Part shown: in pieces, positions 12,232-23,033 of the stretch
How positions within the stretch are numbered: position 1 is the first letter of the stretch
Layout of the letters: every line of letters starts with the position of its first letter
From: Capsicum annuum
Lineage: Eukaryota; Streptophyta; Magnoliopsida; Solanales; Solanaceae
DNA length: 64,000 nt
Direction of reading: 5' to 3'
Assembly: GCF_002878395.1 (NCBI RefSeq)
Contig: NC_061115.1
Span: 59,730,535 to 59,794,534, forward strand
The notes under the pieces: model-generated
What the model saw: only the letters and a program-made list of their open reading frames with translations
Database searches by the model: none
Told to the model about the DNA's origin: nothing
Translations under genes and position numbers: made by a program

Positions 12232-12290
12232 AATATCATCATCATTATCGTTCTCCATATCATCATCATTATCATCAATATCATTACCAT
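12232..12290. repeat. ATC-rich imperfect microsatellite
   Basis: Interrupted ATC/ATT triplets (for example ATATCATCATCATTATCATC). Lies in the AT-rich part of LTR B. No coding potential. Confidence 0.75.
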
Positions 12291-13951
12291 TCTCCAGACT
12301 TGCACCAGGTATCACTAATTGATATCATCATCAATATCCAAACACGAATTAGTATTTGCATAATTTATAGCATAAGCACAATCCATATCAAATCGAATAG
12401 TATATCATTATTATTTATATCATTATTATCATGGCCAATAACATAATTATTAGAGCATTAAATAACATAATCTCCAGCATAACTATTATTATAATTTCTA
12501 ATCATAATAGAAAAATGATTTCTAGCATAACATTTAATATAATCAACAAGTATGATCTTTAGCTAACCTATTGCATAATCGCTAATTTAAACAATAAACA
12601 CGATTTTTAGAATAATCAATAGCATAGTTGATAATATAATCAATTATAGCTAATATAGGAAATAAGCATGATCTTTGACATAATCAATAGCATACTATTA
12701 AGAATAATTAATAAACCAATCCATAACCAAATCAATGGCTTATTCCATATCAACATCAAGGGCTTATTTAATGGCATATACAATTATCTCATCATTTGCT
12801 AAATCATTAAGTTATTCTAACATAAGTAAAAAAATTATTCCCAAAGTCAATCCATCATAACCATCAAGTACCAAGGAAACTCAAATCACCATATGTAATT
12901 ATTTCCTAGATGTATACAAGTGTATGAAAGGTCTTCAATCACTAACACAAGTCTTGGCCAATAGTGGGTCAAGATCCCACTTCTAAAACTACAAAATACT
13001 TTACATAAAAATGTCTACTCTTGACTAGGCTATGGTATCTAAATCCACTATTAGACATTAAATAATCAATATGTAGCCTTAGAATAGTATTCTCTCCCAA
13101 AATAGAGCAACTAAGTCAGTTCGAACTAAGGAATGACAACAAAGGTCAATTCTACCCTAAACTCAAGTTACCAAGGCAATCTCCTTATTAAAAAATTAAC
13201 TAAGGAATTTACAACCCAAGCATAAGCCTAGTAGTGTATTTACAACCTAAGAATAATCCTACAAGATCAACTTCAAATACGATACGGTTAACTAGGCTAA
13301 TCATGCCTAAAATAATATCAAAATAGTCTAAATGGCCCAACTAATACAAAGTACTGCAATTTATCACACTATCATCTAAAACCCATCCCAAATCTAACAG
13401 AATATCATAAACATACTATGAATTAGCTCAATCTAACAAAGGGTAAAACCTAGTCTACCTCCACATTGAATAAATCTTAAAAAGATCAATAAATTAGTGT
13501 TTTTCCCATCTGAGAAGATTTCACAAGATGCTAAGCTATTGAATTCACACTCCAATCATCAATAAAAGAATAACACTACCCATATTTCACTATTGTGCTT
13601 CGGTTCCAAAAATCATAGAAAAATCTCATGAGGGTCTCACTTACTAAAATTGTATTTTTGAAACCAACCCAATGTTTCCTCATACTCAAGGAATTATTTT
13701 GCATAAAAATGGGTGGAATTTGAGCTTATTTGCAACTAAAATAAAGCCTCCAAGGTTTTGGGATTTTTGAACAATTAATGTAAAATTCTACCATGAAAAT
13801 GGTGAAATATTACCACAAATAGAAATGCATAAATAAATGTTAAACAAGATCCTAAATCATCCAAAAGCTTCAATTTTAAGATATCTCACTATTTAGGGTT
13901 TTATCTCTCTTGAAATGGATGAAGAATGAGCAAAATCAGGCAAAAAGGGTC

Positions 13952-13959
13952 TATTTATA
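13952..13959 (-). promoter_or_regulatory. LTR B TATA box
   Basis: Minus strand TATAAATA in GGGTATAAATAGACCC. Just upstream on the minus strand (about 13965-14150) is a stretch with repeated GATC/CGTGATC-like words, parallel to the motif blocks of the other LTRs. Confidence 0.6.
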
Positions 13960-16739
13960 CCCAACCCAGGTTCTCGAGTATCGCTATTGCGACCCTGCAC
14001 CTTGCAATTGCCATAAGTGATGGTTGCTAGGTTAGTTACGATCACAAAATCCCACTGTAAATATGGCACTTAGTGTATGCCTTGGGTATCGTGATCATGA
14101 ACCCTGGCTCGTGATCGTGAGTGCACTAGATAAAACAGAGACTTGGAAATTTCATAAAAGCCCTTGAGATCACCCGAAAGCCCATATATGCAAATGAACT
14201 ATGTAACCATACAAAATTAGATGTTTTGGACTCAATGGCATAGTTAAAATTTTTATCCAAGTTAATTTCAAATAAAAGTGGGTCCCACACCTGATTCCAC
14301 ATTTCTTTTCTTTTTGGTCAATGGGTCAAAATAAGCTCGATTGCCTTGGGACCCAAACCAAAGGTACACCAAGCCTACAATAAATATTTCAGATATACAG
14401 GAATATTCGAAAGTCCCATTTGAGGTTATTTAGCAGAATTTTTTGCTCGGTGGTCATTTGGAACTAACAAAGACTATAAAATAAGGAAATGTCTCTAAAA
14501 CTAAAATAAATTATTTGATAATCGAACTACCAGTTCCAGTAAGTCACAAATAACTTGGTGTAGCTATAGAAAAGATCTAACAATAAAAATAAGTGGAAAT
14601 ATGGAAAATAACTCGAAGGGTCATTATAGTTTTACCTCCAAAGAACTAGACACTTATGAGCGCCCGATATCCATTAATGCTACTCTTAATGAGAGCATCT
14701 CATTAAATACTGAACTACAACTTATGAGAGTGGGGCCCATTCTGAGGCCTCACATGCTGAGACATCATGATTCAGTGCCAAGTGCTCCCAGGTCTATCTT
14801 CTTCCCTTGTTTTGAATTTATATTTATTCCTTAGGATAGTGCATAGTCTTTAGTAGGGGTTGGGAGTATACCACAATCAGGGATTGTTCTTTCCATGTTT
14901 TTTTTTTGGCAGGTTGAGCTATCATAGTAGAACTAGTGTGTTTAAGTTTTTTGTGTTGTATCATATTGGTGTTATATTTTATTTGTGTTTAATTCAGAGG
15001 AAGATATGAAACCTAAGGTCGGTGATGAATTTTATTATTTTTAACTATTTTAAAAAATTGATACATCCTCTAAACAATTGTGTGAATTGTATGTTGTGAA
15101 TATATGTGTGACTATTGTGGATCTTTTTATGGCATTAGAGTTAGGAGCAAAATAATCACCGCTTAGAGTTTTCTTATATTAGATAGGTAATAGTTGGTTA
15201 GATAGCCCTGTACCATGTTTGTGTGAGATACTTACTTTGTTCCCTTGGTGCATTTTATCCAGAACTTGCCCGGTTAGTCTTGGCTTAGTTGTAGGATAGT
15301 TGGTTAGAATGTGATCATAGGCCATTTTCTAATTTAGTCAAATCTTATCCTAAATGACCATCCTAATAAGAATAAGTATCCCTTGGTCCCTGAGTTTGAG
15401 CCTACATTGACCTATTTTCTTATTTTAGCCATGAAACCATCCCAATTTAATTATAATGAATGTGTTGGCCTTGGTCCCACCTTGGACATTATGCTCATCA
15501 TCCCAGTTAAATCTTTTAAGTTGAGGGTGGCTATCATAGAGGGGCATAGTTAAAATTAGGTAGCAAGAAGGGTTTGAAAGTGAAAAAAGAAATTAGGGTT
15601 AAGTGTGGTAAAAAATGGAAAAAAAGAAAAAGTAAAAGAGAAAATAAAGAAATCATACCCAACCTGAATAAGGAATAAAACAGAAAATGGAGAAATAAGG
15701 GAGAAATAAAAAAAAGTTTGTTTAGAAATGGGCCCAAAATATAATTTTAGTGTTAGGGAGGATGAGTCACTAGTTTCAAATGTACCATACCATCCTCAAG
15801 CCTATGTTACAAGCCGAAAAAAGTCCTATAGTGATCCTAGTCCAGCTGTCCAAAAAAATTAAGGTAAATAAAATAAGGGCAAGCCTACGGTATACTAGCA
15901 AATCAATTGGAAAATTTTTTATGAGTGTGAGTGTCTTGATATCATCCCCGTGATGACATGCATGATCATACTGTGAGACTGGGACTTCTTTGTTATGAAG
16001 GTACATAGGTTGTGTTTCCAGTGGCTTATCTGTTCGAGTTATGTAACGTCCATACTTGATTCATTATTTCTTGCTAATGTAATGCCATAGCTTGATTTAT
16101 TTGGCTCATATTATTTTTTGACATAGATCCACACAGTTGGTTTTGAAAAAGTTTAACATAGGAAGGGGTAAAAGTTATTGAGCTTAAATGGAGTTGACTC
16201 TCTTAGGTGCCTTAGGTTTCTCGAGGTTAAGGATCATCATATTGTTTTTTTATTATGTTTGTTAGTAGAGGACATGAAAATGTTCTAAGATGAGGATGAT
16301 GATGTGCCATGATTTCATGGTACTTTGAATGCTTAAAACTAGAAAATATGCAAGTACATAGGTCCTTTTTATTAGATATGATATATTTAATTTTTTGTTT
16401 TGAATGAAAATAGGGTTGGAATGAGTGGAATAACATAAGAAAAAATAGATTCAAAAAGTGATGTCTCTTCCTGGACAACAAGTCATTGGGTGACTCTATG
16501 ACTCATCATCCAAGATGTACGATAAATAGTGAATAAAGCTGGCAATGAAGATACAGTTAAAGTTGGCTATGACTCATAGGGATTGACTACTAGTTGTAGG
16601 GAAAATTGTTTTGAGCAAACATAGAGGAAGATCCTGATAGTTTACAAGTTGTATCCCAGTGGAGCTGAGACTACAATGAGTCATAGTGTCAGGATACAAC
16701 TCATAGTGTTGACAACTCTAATCGTTATGAAAAAAGATT

Positions 16740-16845
16740 CAAAAAATTAAATTTCACTAGAGAGAGAATGAGTCCAGCCTATGACTCATAGAGAGATGTG
16801 ATGAGTTATCACCAAAAAATTAAATTTCACTAGAGAGAGAATGAG
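16740..16845. repeat. 33-bp perfect direct repeat
   Basis: Bases 16740-16772 and 16813-16845 are identical over 33 bp (CAAAAAATTAAATTTCAC and on, ending GAGAGAATGAG), 73 bp apart start to start. The second copy precedes the TATA box. Perfect identity in otherwise decayed sequence suggests a recent duplication or a local copying event. Confidence 0.88.
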
Positions 16846-16895
16846 ATATGTTCCTATTTTGTTTTTGTTAGGATTTTTAGGTTATTTTATGAAAC

Positions 16896-16903
16896 TATAA
16901 ATA
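16896..16903 (+). promoter_or_regulatory. TATA box of the Athila-like LTR
   Basis: TATAAATA in AAACTATAAATACG. It lies about 100 bp after the last CTATGACTCATAG motif, the same order (motif block, then TATA) as in the Tekay LTRs. Confidence 0.55.
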
Positions 16904-17775
16904 CGTATTTGATGTTTTTGTATTAGTCTATGCACTCTTTACATTTACAACACTATCTTGATTCTAAGTGACTTTTGATCTTGAAATCCTTTGTTATTGG
17001 TTTAATGGTTGATTAGTAATTTGAGATTCTGGGTTTTGTTCTTTAATTATTGTAAGATTTTATATATGATTTCTTTCACAAATTTAATAGATATTCATGC
17101 AACCATGAGCGGCTATACCACTAAATTATGGTTGTGGGAACCCTGATGGAATAATGAAGTAGGAAGTGCAAACTCATTCTTGATCAGTATTCTTGCATAT
17201 GATCTTCTTGGTTTGATTGGTTTGTTAACGACTACAGAAGTTAAGAACCATTATGTATTTGACATTTACTTTAAAACAGACAAAGAGATTAGTAAACAAA
17301 GATCAATAATATTTTGAGGCTACTAACCTTCATCTAATTAACTTGACACTCAAAAGGTAATGGTTAATCTGGGATATAGGATAAGGGTTAGTAAGGCGAC
17401 ACCCCGAGACTCAAAAGGTAAAGAGGGAAACCACTAAAGATTTTCACAAGATAGTTGGCGATACATACTTTATCAAATTTTATGTGCAAGGTATTGGGCT
17501 AGTTTGATGGAGCACAATAAATCTATAAGGTTAAGAAACCAAAGGGAATAGAGTCCTAGTATTCATCTCATATTGATTTCAACCAAAGCAATCATGATTT
17601 GATACTATTGACACTGTTCTCACAAAATTCCCCCATTTACTTTTCTGTATTTTTGTTCCACTTCAGCAAGTTCGTGAGAGATATTTAACCTATTCTCTAT
17701 AGGTCTGACCCTAACCTTTCTTGGGTTATATATTTAACATTGACCACATTATATTTCTGGGAGGTATAATTTTGG

Positions 17776-18040
17776 CAACATCAGGACCTGTACCAAAGGT
17801 CACCCTAGCCTTAAGGTAACATTCCAAAGCAGATAGAACCATCAAAATTACCATTTGAGGCCATTTACCTAAAGTTTCTTCAAATGTTCCAAAATAGGTA
17901 AATGGCTGTGAAAACCAAATAAACTACCCAAAAAATGAATTTTTTGCCCCAGTAAGCATAAATGATGTAGCATAGCTATAGGAAAGCTCTAAATATAGAA
18001 AAGGCATGAATAGACAAATATGATCTGAAGAATTATTACA
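17776..18040 (-). repeat. LTR C: 265-bp tip of a third reverse LTR
   Basis: On the minus strand it begins TGTAATAATTC at 18040 and matches the first part of LTRs A and B, including the ACCAAAGG and CCATTTGAGG phrases. It stops where the Athila-like LTR begins. The missing rest of this LTR is not found to the left, so it is truncated. Confidence 0.6.
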
Positions 18041-18694
18041 TATTATGAATCATATTAAAACTTATTAATAATTTCTTTTAAATGTAATGATATTCAAAAT
18101 TGAAGTTTTTGTTCATTTTTTAATTTTTTAATCTTATTTAAAAGTCGTTCCTAAGAGATATTTGGATTTTGAAACTAGATAGCTAAGGATTATACACGAT
18201 AAATAGTGAGTATCTTCTTATTTTAAGTCAAAACATAACACCAAACTCAGAGAAACAACAACTTTGGAAGCTCATATGGAGCATCTCATCACCTCATAAG
18301 GTGCTTAACATATTTAGAGAGCTTTGAGAAATATTTTACCAACATGTGAGATCCTTTCCAAGAAAAATATTTAGTTAGTTCAATTTTCCCTTGATGTTTG
18401 CAATGTCGTAGACTATGACCGATTTCTTGGTAAAATTATACTGTGCAAAACAATGATGCATTTAATAAATTTATTGTTGGAATGATGTACCAATATTGAA
18501 GATTAAACAAAGATCAACATGAAAATAAAAATTTGATGAAGCAGTCATAATTTTGTAGAGCTTCAAAGACAAATTATTTATGTTTAAATAATAAATAAAG
18601 TGCCCCCACTGTAACTTCATACCATATGAAAAAGGAGCTGGAGGAATGAATGAGTGCCAATTTAGAGGCTAAGATGACAACTACTTCCACAAGT
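18041..18694. other. Unassigned AT-rich sequence
   Basis: About 650 bp between LTR C and the outer element. No ORF over 60 codons, no LTR-like ends and no similarity that I can see to the other families here. It is the target sequence of Tekay-0, whose left flanking pentamer is CAAGT (18690-18694). Confidence 0.5.
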
Positions 18695-21156
18695 TGTAAT
18701 GACCCTCAAGGTGTTTTACCAATTCTTGATTATTTTCTATGTTTTGAACTATTATAAAGCAGTTATAGGTCATTTATGACTTGTCGAAATTGTAAATTCA
18801 ATTGTCGAATAGTTCATTTAGGCTTTAGGCTTATTTCTCTATTTTGGAGCTTTCACTATTAAGGAAATTCTTTGGAACAAACTCCTAGTAAATTTATATA
18901 GCACATCAGTTCCAAAACACTGATTTTAAGGTCTCAAGGATTCTAGAGTCATTTTGGGATATTAGGTGGATTTTATGATAAATAAAACAATAGATGTGGG
19001 CTCCATATTTAGTCAAAATGATCTCAAATAAGAGCTTCGATGGTTCCATTGAGTTTGAAATATCAAATCTAGCATGCTAGCATAGTTCGTTTGCACACAC
19101 AGGTAATGGAACAAATCCCAAGCACCCGATCAGAGTCCATTTTAGACTTCAAACATCTAATGCCTCAAGTTACTTGTACAACCGCTTAAGCGGCCCTTTG
19201 ACGCCTAAGAGGTAAACTCTTTAGAGACATTTGGTCACTTTAGCGGCCTTGGCTATTTGTACAAGGATGACTTAAGTGATCAATGTCCACTTTAGCAGAT
19301 ATTACTTTAGCAACCAATTTACTACTTCAGAAATGCCTGAATCTCTGTACTTGACCTCTTTAGTGATCAATGAGCCACTTTAGCGGTAATTGCTTAAGAG
19401 ACTAGGTAACCGCTTAGCAGTACCTGGGGACTATTAAATCCCCTTTATTAATCTAATTTTCCCTTTATTTTCTCCTTTTATTTACCCTATTCATACATTT
19501 TAAACAAAGAGAAAGTGTGGGAAATCATCCACTGAGGCTAAGGTAAGTTATCCTAACACTTCTTGGTCATTTTACATTACATTTCCTATTAAATTCCATC
19601 CCATTTCATTCAAAATTCTTAGAAATTAGGTATTTAAATCCTTATACCTTAGATAAATTAGGTACTTTAGGCCCCACTTTATAGATTGTTTGTTCTCAGT
19701 TTTTGAGCAAAAATTCCTTGTTCATTAAGAAACGTCGTGTGGATTTAATTTTTGATTCTATTTGTGGGCCTCGTTTGTCCATTATTGACCCAAATTCTTA
19801 CCCAACCTTTTAAATATAAATATGGGTCTCATTTTACTCCTAATGATGTGTAGATTACTCTTTTGATAGGATGGGGCATTTTGACTTTGTGGAGCAAAGG
19901 TGAGAGATTTGCAGATGATTCAAAGATTGTAGTTTGACATTATAGTAGGTATTGATCAACTTTTCTTCATACAATAATATATTATGTTGAATACATGCTA
20001 GGTGGTTGTGATAGGTCATATTTATGATGAGAATATCCTGATTTAGCCTAATTAGAAGTTTTGGGAAATGAGGGTGAATTGACTTACTTAAGATAAAATA
20101 TTTATTATAACGATCGATGCCTATCCCCATAGATTAACTCATGTTAAAAAAAGTTGATGTTATGTATCCTTTAGTATAAGGTTTAATATCTTGGTGGATT
20201 GGATCATAGTTTCCCGAGATTATAATATTATAATTATGCTAGTTATATACTTTTGGGCCCAATGTTGTGGTTACGATACCAGTTGGACCATCGTTATGAT
20301 CCCAAGTGGACTCTAGGTGAGTATTCTACAATTATAGAAGGACGTGATTCTAGTTATGGACGCTTAGTAACCTTATGTTGTCTTGTTTGTATACTAGTTA
20401 TGGCATGCATACTAGTATGTGCGTTCATGCTCATTTTGTTATACGATTCTAGCCAAAATTCATTATTTTATTACTGTTTTATAATAAAGGATTAATTTTC
20501 ACCTTTCACTTATAAAATTGATTTTTTAATAAAGGAGATCATACCACCTTATTTACTAATTTATTATCTTTAAGAACTAAAGAAGATATTTTGGATTTTA
20601 TACCTAGAAAGATTCTGATCCATAGTTTATCAACTCTTTTGCCACTACTAGCTACTTCAGTAGTGAGAGATTCTGGCCCTTTCTACTCTATTATGATTAT
20701 TTAGTCCTAGAGTTTATCTCTAGCATTAAATTTATAGATTGCACTCTTTTAGCCATAGTTCAAGTCCATGTATTTATTTATATATACATCACTCATAAAT
20801 TGGATAGAGTAGACTGATGATAATCATGATTGGAAATCTTGTATTAAGATCAGGTAAGTTATATAGATATTTTCAAATCTCCAAGGGCCCTTTCGCTCGT
20901 GATTTATTGTATCAGAGAAGAGAGGTTGTCGTAGGTCCTGCCTTTACAAGCTATTAAGCTGGTGGTGGTGTATACACTAGGTACGTTATTGCACTTGGAT
21001 TGGTTATGGTACTTTGTACTTACATTGCATTCATTTGTTGATATGTATTGCCTATCACGAGTATTTGTTTGGCTCTTATATATATCAACCTTATGGGGTG
21101 TTCTATAGTTATAGTTTATGGTTCTTATTTTCTAAGTGTTTATTGAACCTTCTAGG
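18695..21156 (+). repeat. Tekay-0 5' LTR, first part (2462 bp)
   Basis: Aligns with 61552-64000 along its whole length, with heavy divergence and indels; matching landmarks include a CTTTAGCGG-type block, AAGAGAAAGTGTGGG/AAGGGAAAGTGTGGG, and TATATACTTT(T/G)(A/G)GGCCCAA. A short hydrophobic frame at 20253-20495 lies inside it and is not a gene. The last pentamer, CTAGG (21152-21156), is a candidate target duplication for Athila. Confidence 0.85.
19170..19430 (+). repeat. CTTTAGCGG-type motif cluster
   Basis: Degenerate copies of CTTTAGCGG / CGCTTAAGCGG occur here, some self-complementary (CCGCTTAAGCGG at 19182). Matched in the 3' LTR at 62070-62305. Followed by a T-rich, pyrimidine-rich stretch and a putative transcript leader. 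Confidence 0.78.
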
Positions 21157-22096
21157 TATATTGGGCCCTAGTAATAAGTCATCAATTTTACAATTTATTT
21201 GCATTTTTAATCTTGAAATATCATGTTTTTCCATTGATTTGGTGTTAATCTCATGTACAAACTCATTTATGCAAGTAAAAGTTAAAAATGAAGATGGGCA
21301 AGCCATTCAAGTCAATAGGAGTTAAAATACTAAAAAAAAAACGTTAAAGTTCTCATGGACATATCGGGTGCGGGTGGAAAAAATTGGCCAACCAATGTCA
21401 TCTTTGCTGAAGCTGCACCCTATATGCGCCCAAGGTGTGCCCAACCTGTGCTCCATCTAAAAATATCGATAAAACGGAAATTTAGGGATCTAGTGGGGTT
21501 TTTTTTTAACTCATTTCCACCATTATTGAACTATTACTATACTTTTCATGAGCTAAGAAATATTGGAGAGACTCTCAAGTGAAGAATTAGTGGTTTTTAT
21601 TGAGGATTTACTAAAATTAAATCTTTGATATTGTATTCTCTTTACTCTCAATGGATAAATTTAAAGGAAATTCTTGTATATATCTGCTTTCCCTCTCTAT
21701 GAGTAGCTAATTCTTAATCTTAGGGTTATGGTTGAATAGGTTGGCATTAGAGCATGGGGTATGTTTATATGTCTTCCTAATTAGCAATTACATATGGGTT
21801 TTGCATTTATTCCATGTTTTAGCTAAGAATTAAGGGGTTGCAAACCCCAATTACCTTTGAACCTAATGGTGGCAAATGGACGGATTGGGTCGAGTTTGGG
21901 CTAAAGCAACAAATGGGTCATTGCCCAACCCTCCCAAAATATACATGGGCTAAGATTGGTTATCTCAAGATAGGATAAACAATGGGTTATAGCAAAATCC
22001 GTCCAACTTAACCCATCATTGAAAAATTATTCTAGTAGCAATTTAGGTTGGAATAATATTATTTTATTTTGATTTTGATCTTATATGTATATCTAT

Positions 22097-22124
22097 ATTG
22101 TTATTGTTATTGTTGTTGTTGTTG

Positions 22125-22159
<35 letters not shown>

Positions 22160-22162
22160 TTC
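22097..22162. repeat. TTG/TTA trinucleotide microsatellite
   Basis: TTATTGTTATTG followed by several TTG and a long TTA run. Inside the hAT-like element. The Cys/Tyr-rich frame at 22069-22278 is a by-product of it. Confidence 0.9.
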
Positions 22163-22431
22163 AAGTAAAAATAAAGAAAACTAAGACTGTGATAAAATTA
22201 TTCACACAACAACCTACCCTATACCTCAAATGTTTAATTTCGATCTACCATTTAAAAGTATCACACCAACAAAGTTAATTATTATCCTCTTCCTGATATT
22301 AGTTCTCTCCTTGATTAACTAGACATAAGGACTATACTATTTTTAAACTTGACTTCATATTTTTATTCATAGTATTTTTGATGTAATTTATTTTTAAATC
22401 TCTTGTAAGCAAATAAAAAATATTAAGGGGG

Positions 22432-22531
22432 NNNNNNNNNNNNNNNNNNNNNNNNNNNNNNNNNNNNNNNNNNNNNNNNNNNNNNNNNNNNNNNNNNNNN
22501 NNNNNNNNNNNNNNNNNNNNNNNNNNNNNNN
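22432..22531. other. Assembly gap, 100 N
   Basis: Exactly 100 N inside the hAT-like element, so true length is unknown. Unlike the gap at 1019, the flanks do not overlap visibly. Confidence 0.98.
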
Positions 22532-23033
22532 GGATTGGAGGACGGTGTAAGAAAAAATTATTTTTATAATTAAGAAAATTATTTATTACGATAAATTTTT
22601 CAAGACAGAAAAAGAATATAATTGAAGAAACTAAAAAAATTAAATATATTAAAAGTGGAACGGTAAGTACTAGGCTTAAACTTCTTTATGGTTCAAAGTC
22701 TGGCTATATTGTGAGCCCATTTGGGGTTATGATTTATGATGGGTTCACATGGGCTGACCTAAATCAGCCCATCTTTAAAATAACTCTAGCCCAACCCATC
22801 AAAACATAAGTGGGTTGGGCGGGGAAATGGGTTTTGGCTAGTTTTGCCCCCTCTATTTGAGCCCATATCATCCTTGACAAAGTGTATATAGGTGAGGAAT
22901 GAATTTGAGCAATAGCTTGAATTGGTTTATTTTGTAGAATTTCTTATACATAAAGATGTTAATTAAGGCCATAGATTGGTTAAATTGTTACACTTATGAG
23001 GTGTTAGAAAGAATCCATTTATGGTATTTGTGT

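Larger units (their letters stand above)
11594..14628 (-). repeat. LTR B: reverse-oriented LTR, with AT-rich remainder
   Basis: On the minus strand it begins TATAATGACCC at 14628 (expected TGTAATGACCC, one change). About the first 1.07 kb matches LTR A. The rest (about 11594-13560) is AT-rich with no ORF over 65 codons, no recognisable primer site and no coding similarity I can see. It is probably the distal part of the LTR, giving about 3 kb, but its inner boundary is not proven. LTR A starts immediately at 11593, so the two lie head to tail. Confidence 0.6.
16491..17770 (+). repeat. Probable LTR of the Athila-like fragment
   Basis: About 1.28 kb, similar in size to the 1358 bp 3' LTR of the main Athila. 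It contains CTATGACTCATAG-type palindromic motifs (16494-16800), a TATA box at 16896-16903, and the Athila-type end. The start at 16491 (TGACTCTATG) is a guess from the sequence preceding it (GGACAACAAG, like GGACAAACAA before the main Athila 3' LTR). Confidence 0.5.
14629..17775 (+). mobile_element. Athila-like fragment: 3' interior plus one LTR
   Basis: The end (about 17690-17770) matches the terminus of the main Athila LTR: a CTATAGGTCTGACCC-like phrase, then TTGGGTTA, then AATTTTGGC. The part before the LTR has the features usual for the non-coding tail of Athila elements, including a purine-rich stretch at 15548-15730. One open stretch at 14635-14834 (about 65 codons, PISINATLNESISLNTE) is not recognised. 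The left boundary is unclear. Left of it is LTR B, right of it a tip of a third reverse LTR, so it is itself an insertion or a truncated copy. Confidence 0.55.
21864..22855. mobile_element. hAT-like non-autonomous DNA transposon (MITE-like), 992 bp with gap
   Basis: Ends are inverted: left TAATGGTGGCAAA, right (reverse complement) TAGAGGGGGCAAA, 10 of 13 identical. They are flanked by an 8-bp near-perfect duplication, TTTGAACC (21856-21863) and TTTGAGCC (22856-22863); 8 bp is the hAT target size. The Athila 3' LTR has the empty site (TTTTAACACATATC near 56017). Subterminal GGGTTGGGC / GCCCAACCC words add further inverted structure. No transposase; length uncertain because of the 100-N gap. 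The hAT assignment rests on ends and duplication length only. Confidence 0.75.
21157..23033 (+). repeat. Athila 5' LTR, first part
   Basis: Matches 55240-56200 in the 3' LTR apart from the hAT-like insertion at 21864-22855. Examples of shared phrases: CATTGATTTGG, CTCTCAAGT and GGGGTTGCAAACCCC. Interrupted at 23033 by Tekay-2; the LTR resumes at 32519. Confidence 0.85.

Noticed and set aside
15534..15737. Phe/Leu-rich minus-strand membrane protein
   Set aside because: Reverse reading of the purine-rich non-coding stretch of the Athila-like fragment.
20253..20495. Small membrane protein gene (80 codons, hydrophobic)
   Set aside because: It lies in the Tekay-0 LTR and the matching part of the 3' LTR (about 63098-63310) does not keep the frame.
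22069..22278. Cys/Tyr-rich peptide gene
   Set aside because: Translation of a TTG/TTA microsatellite inside a DNA element.
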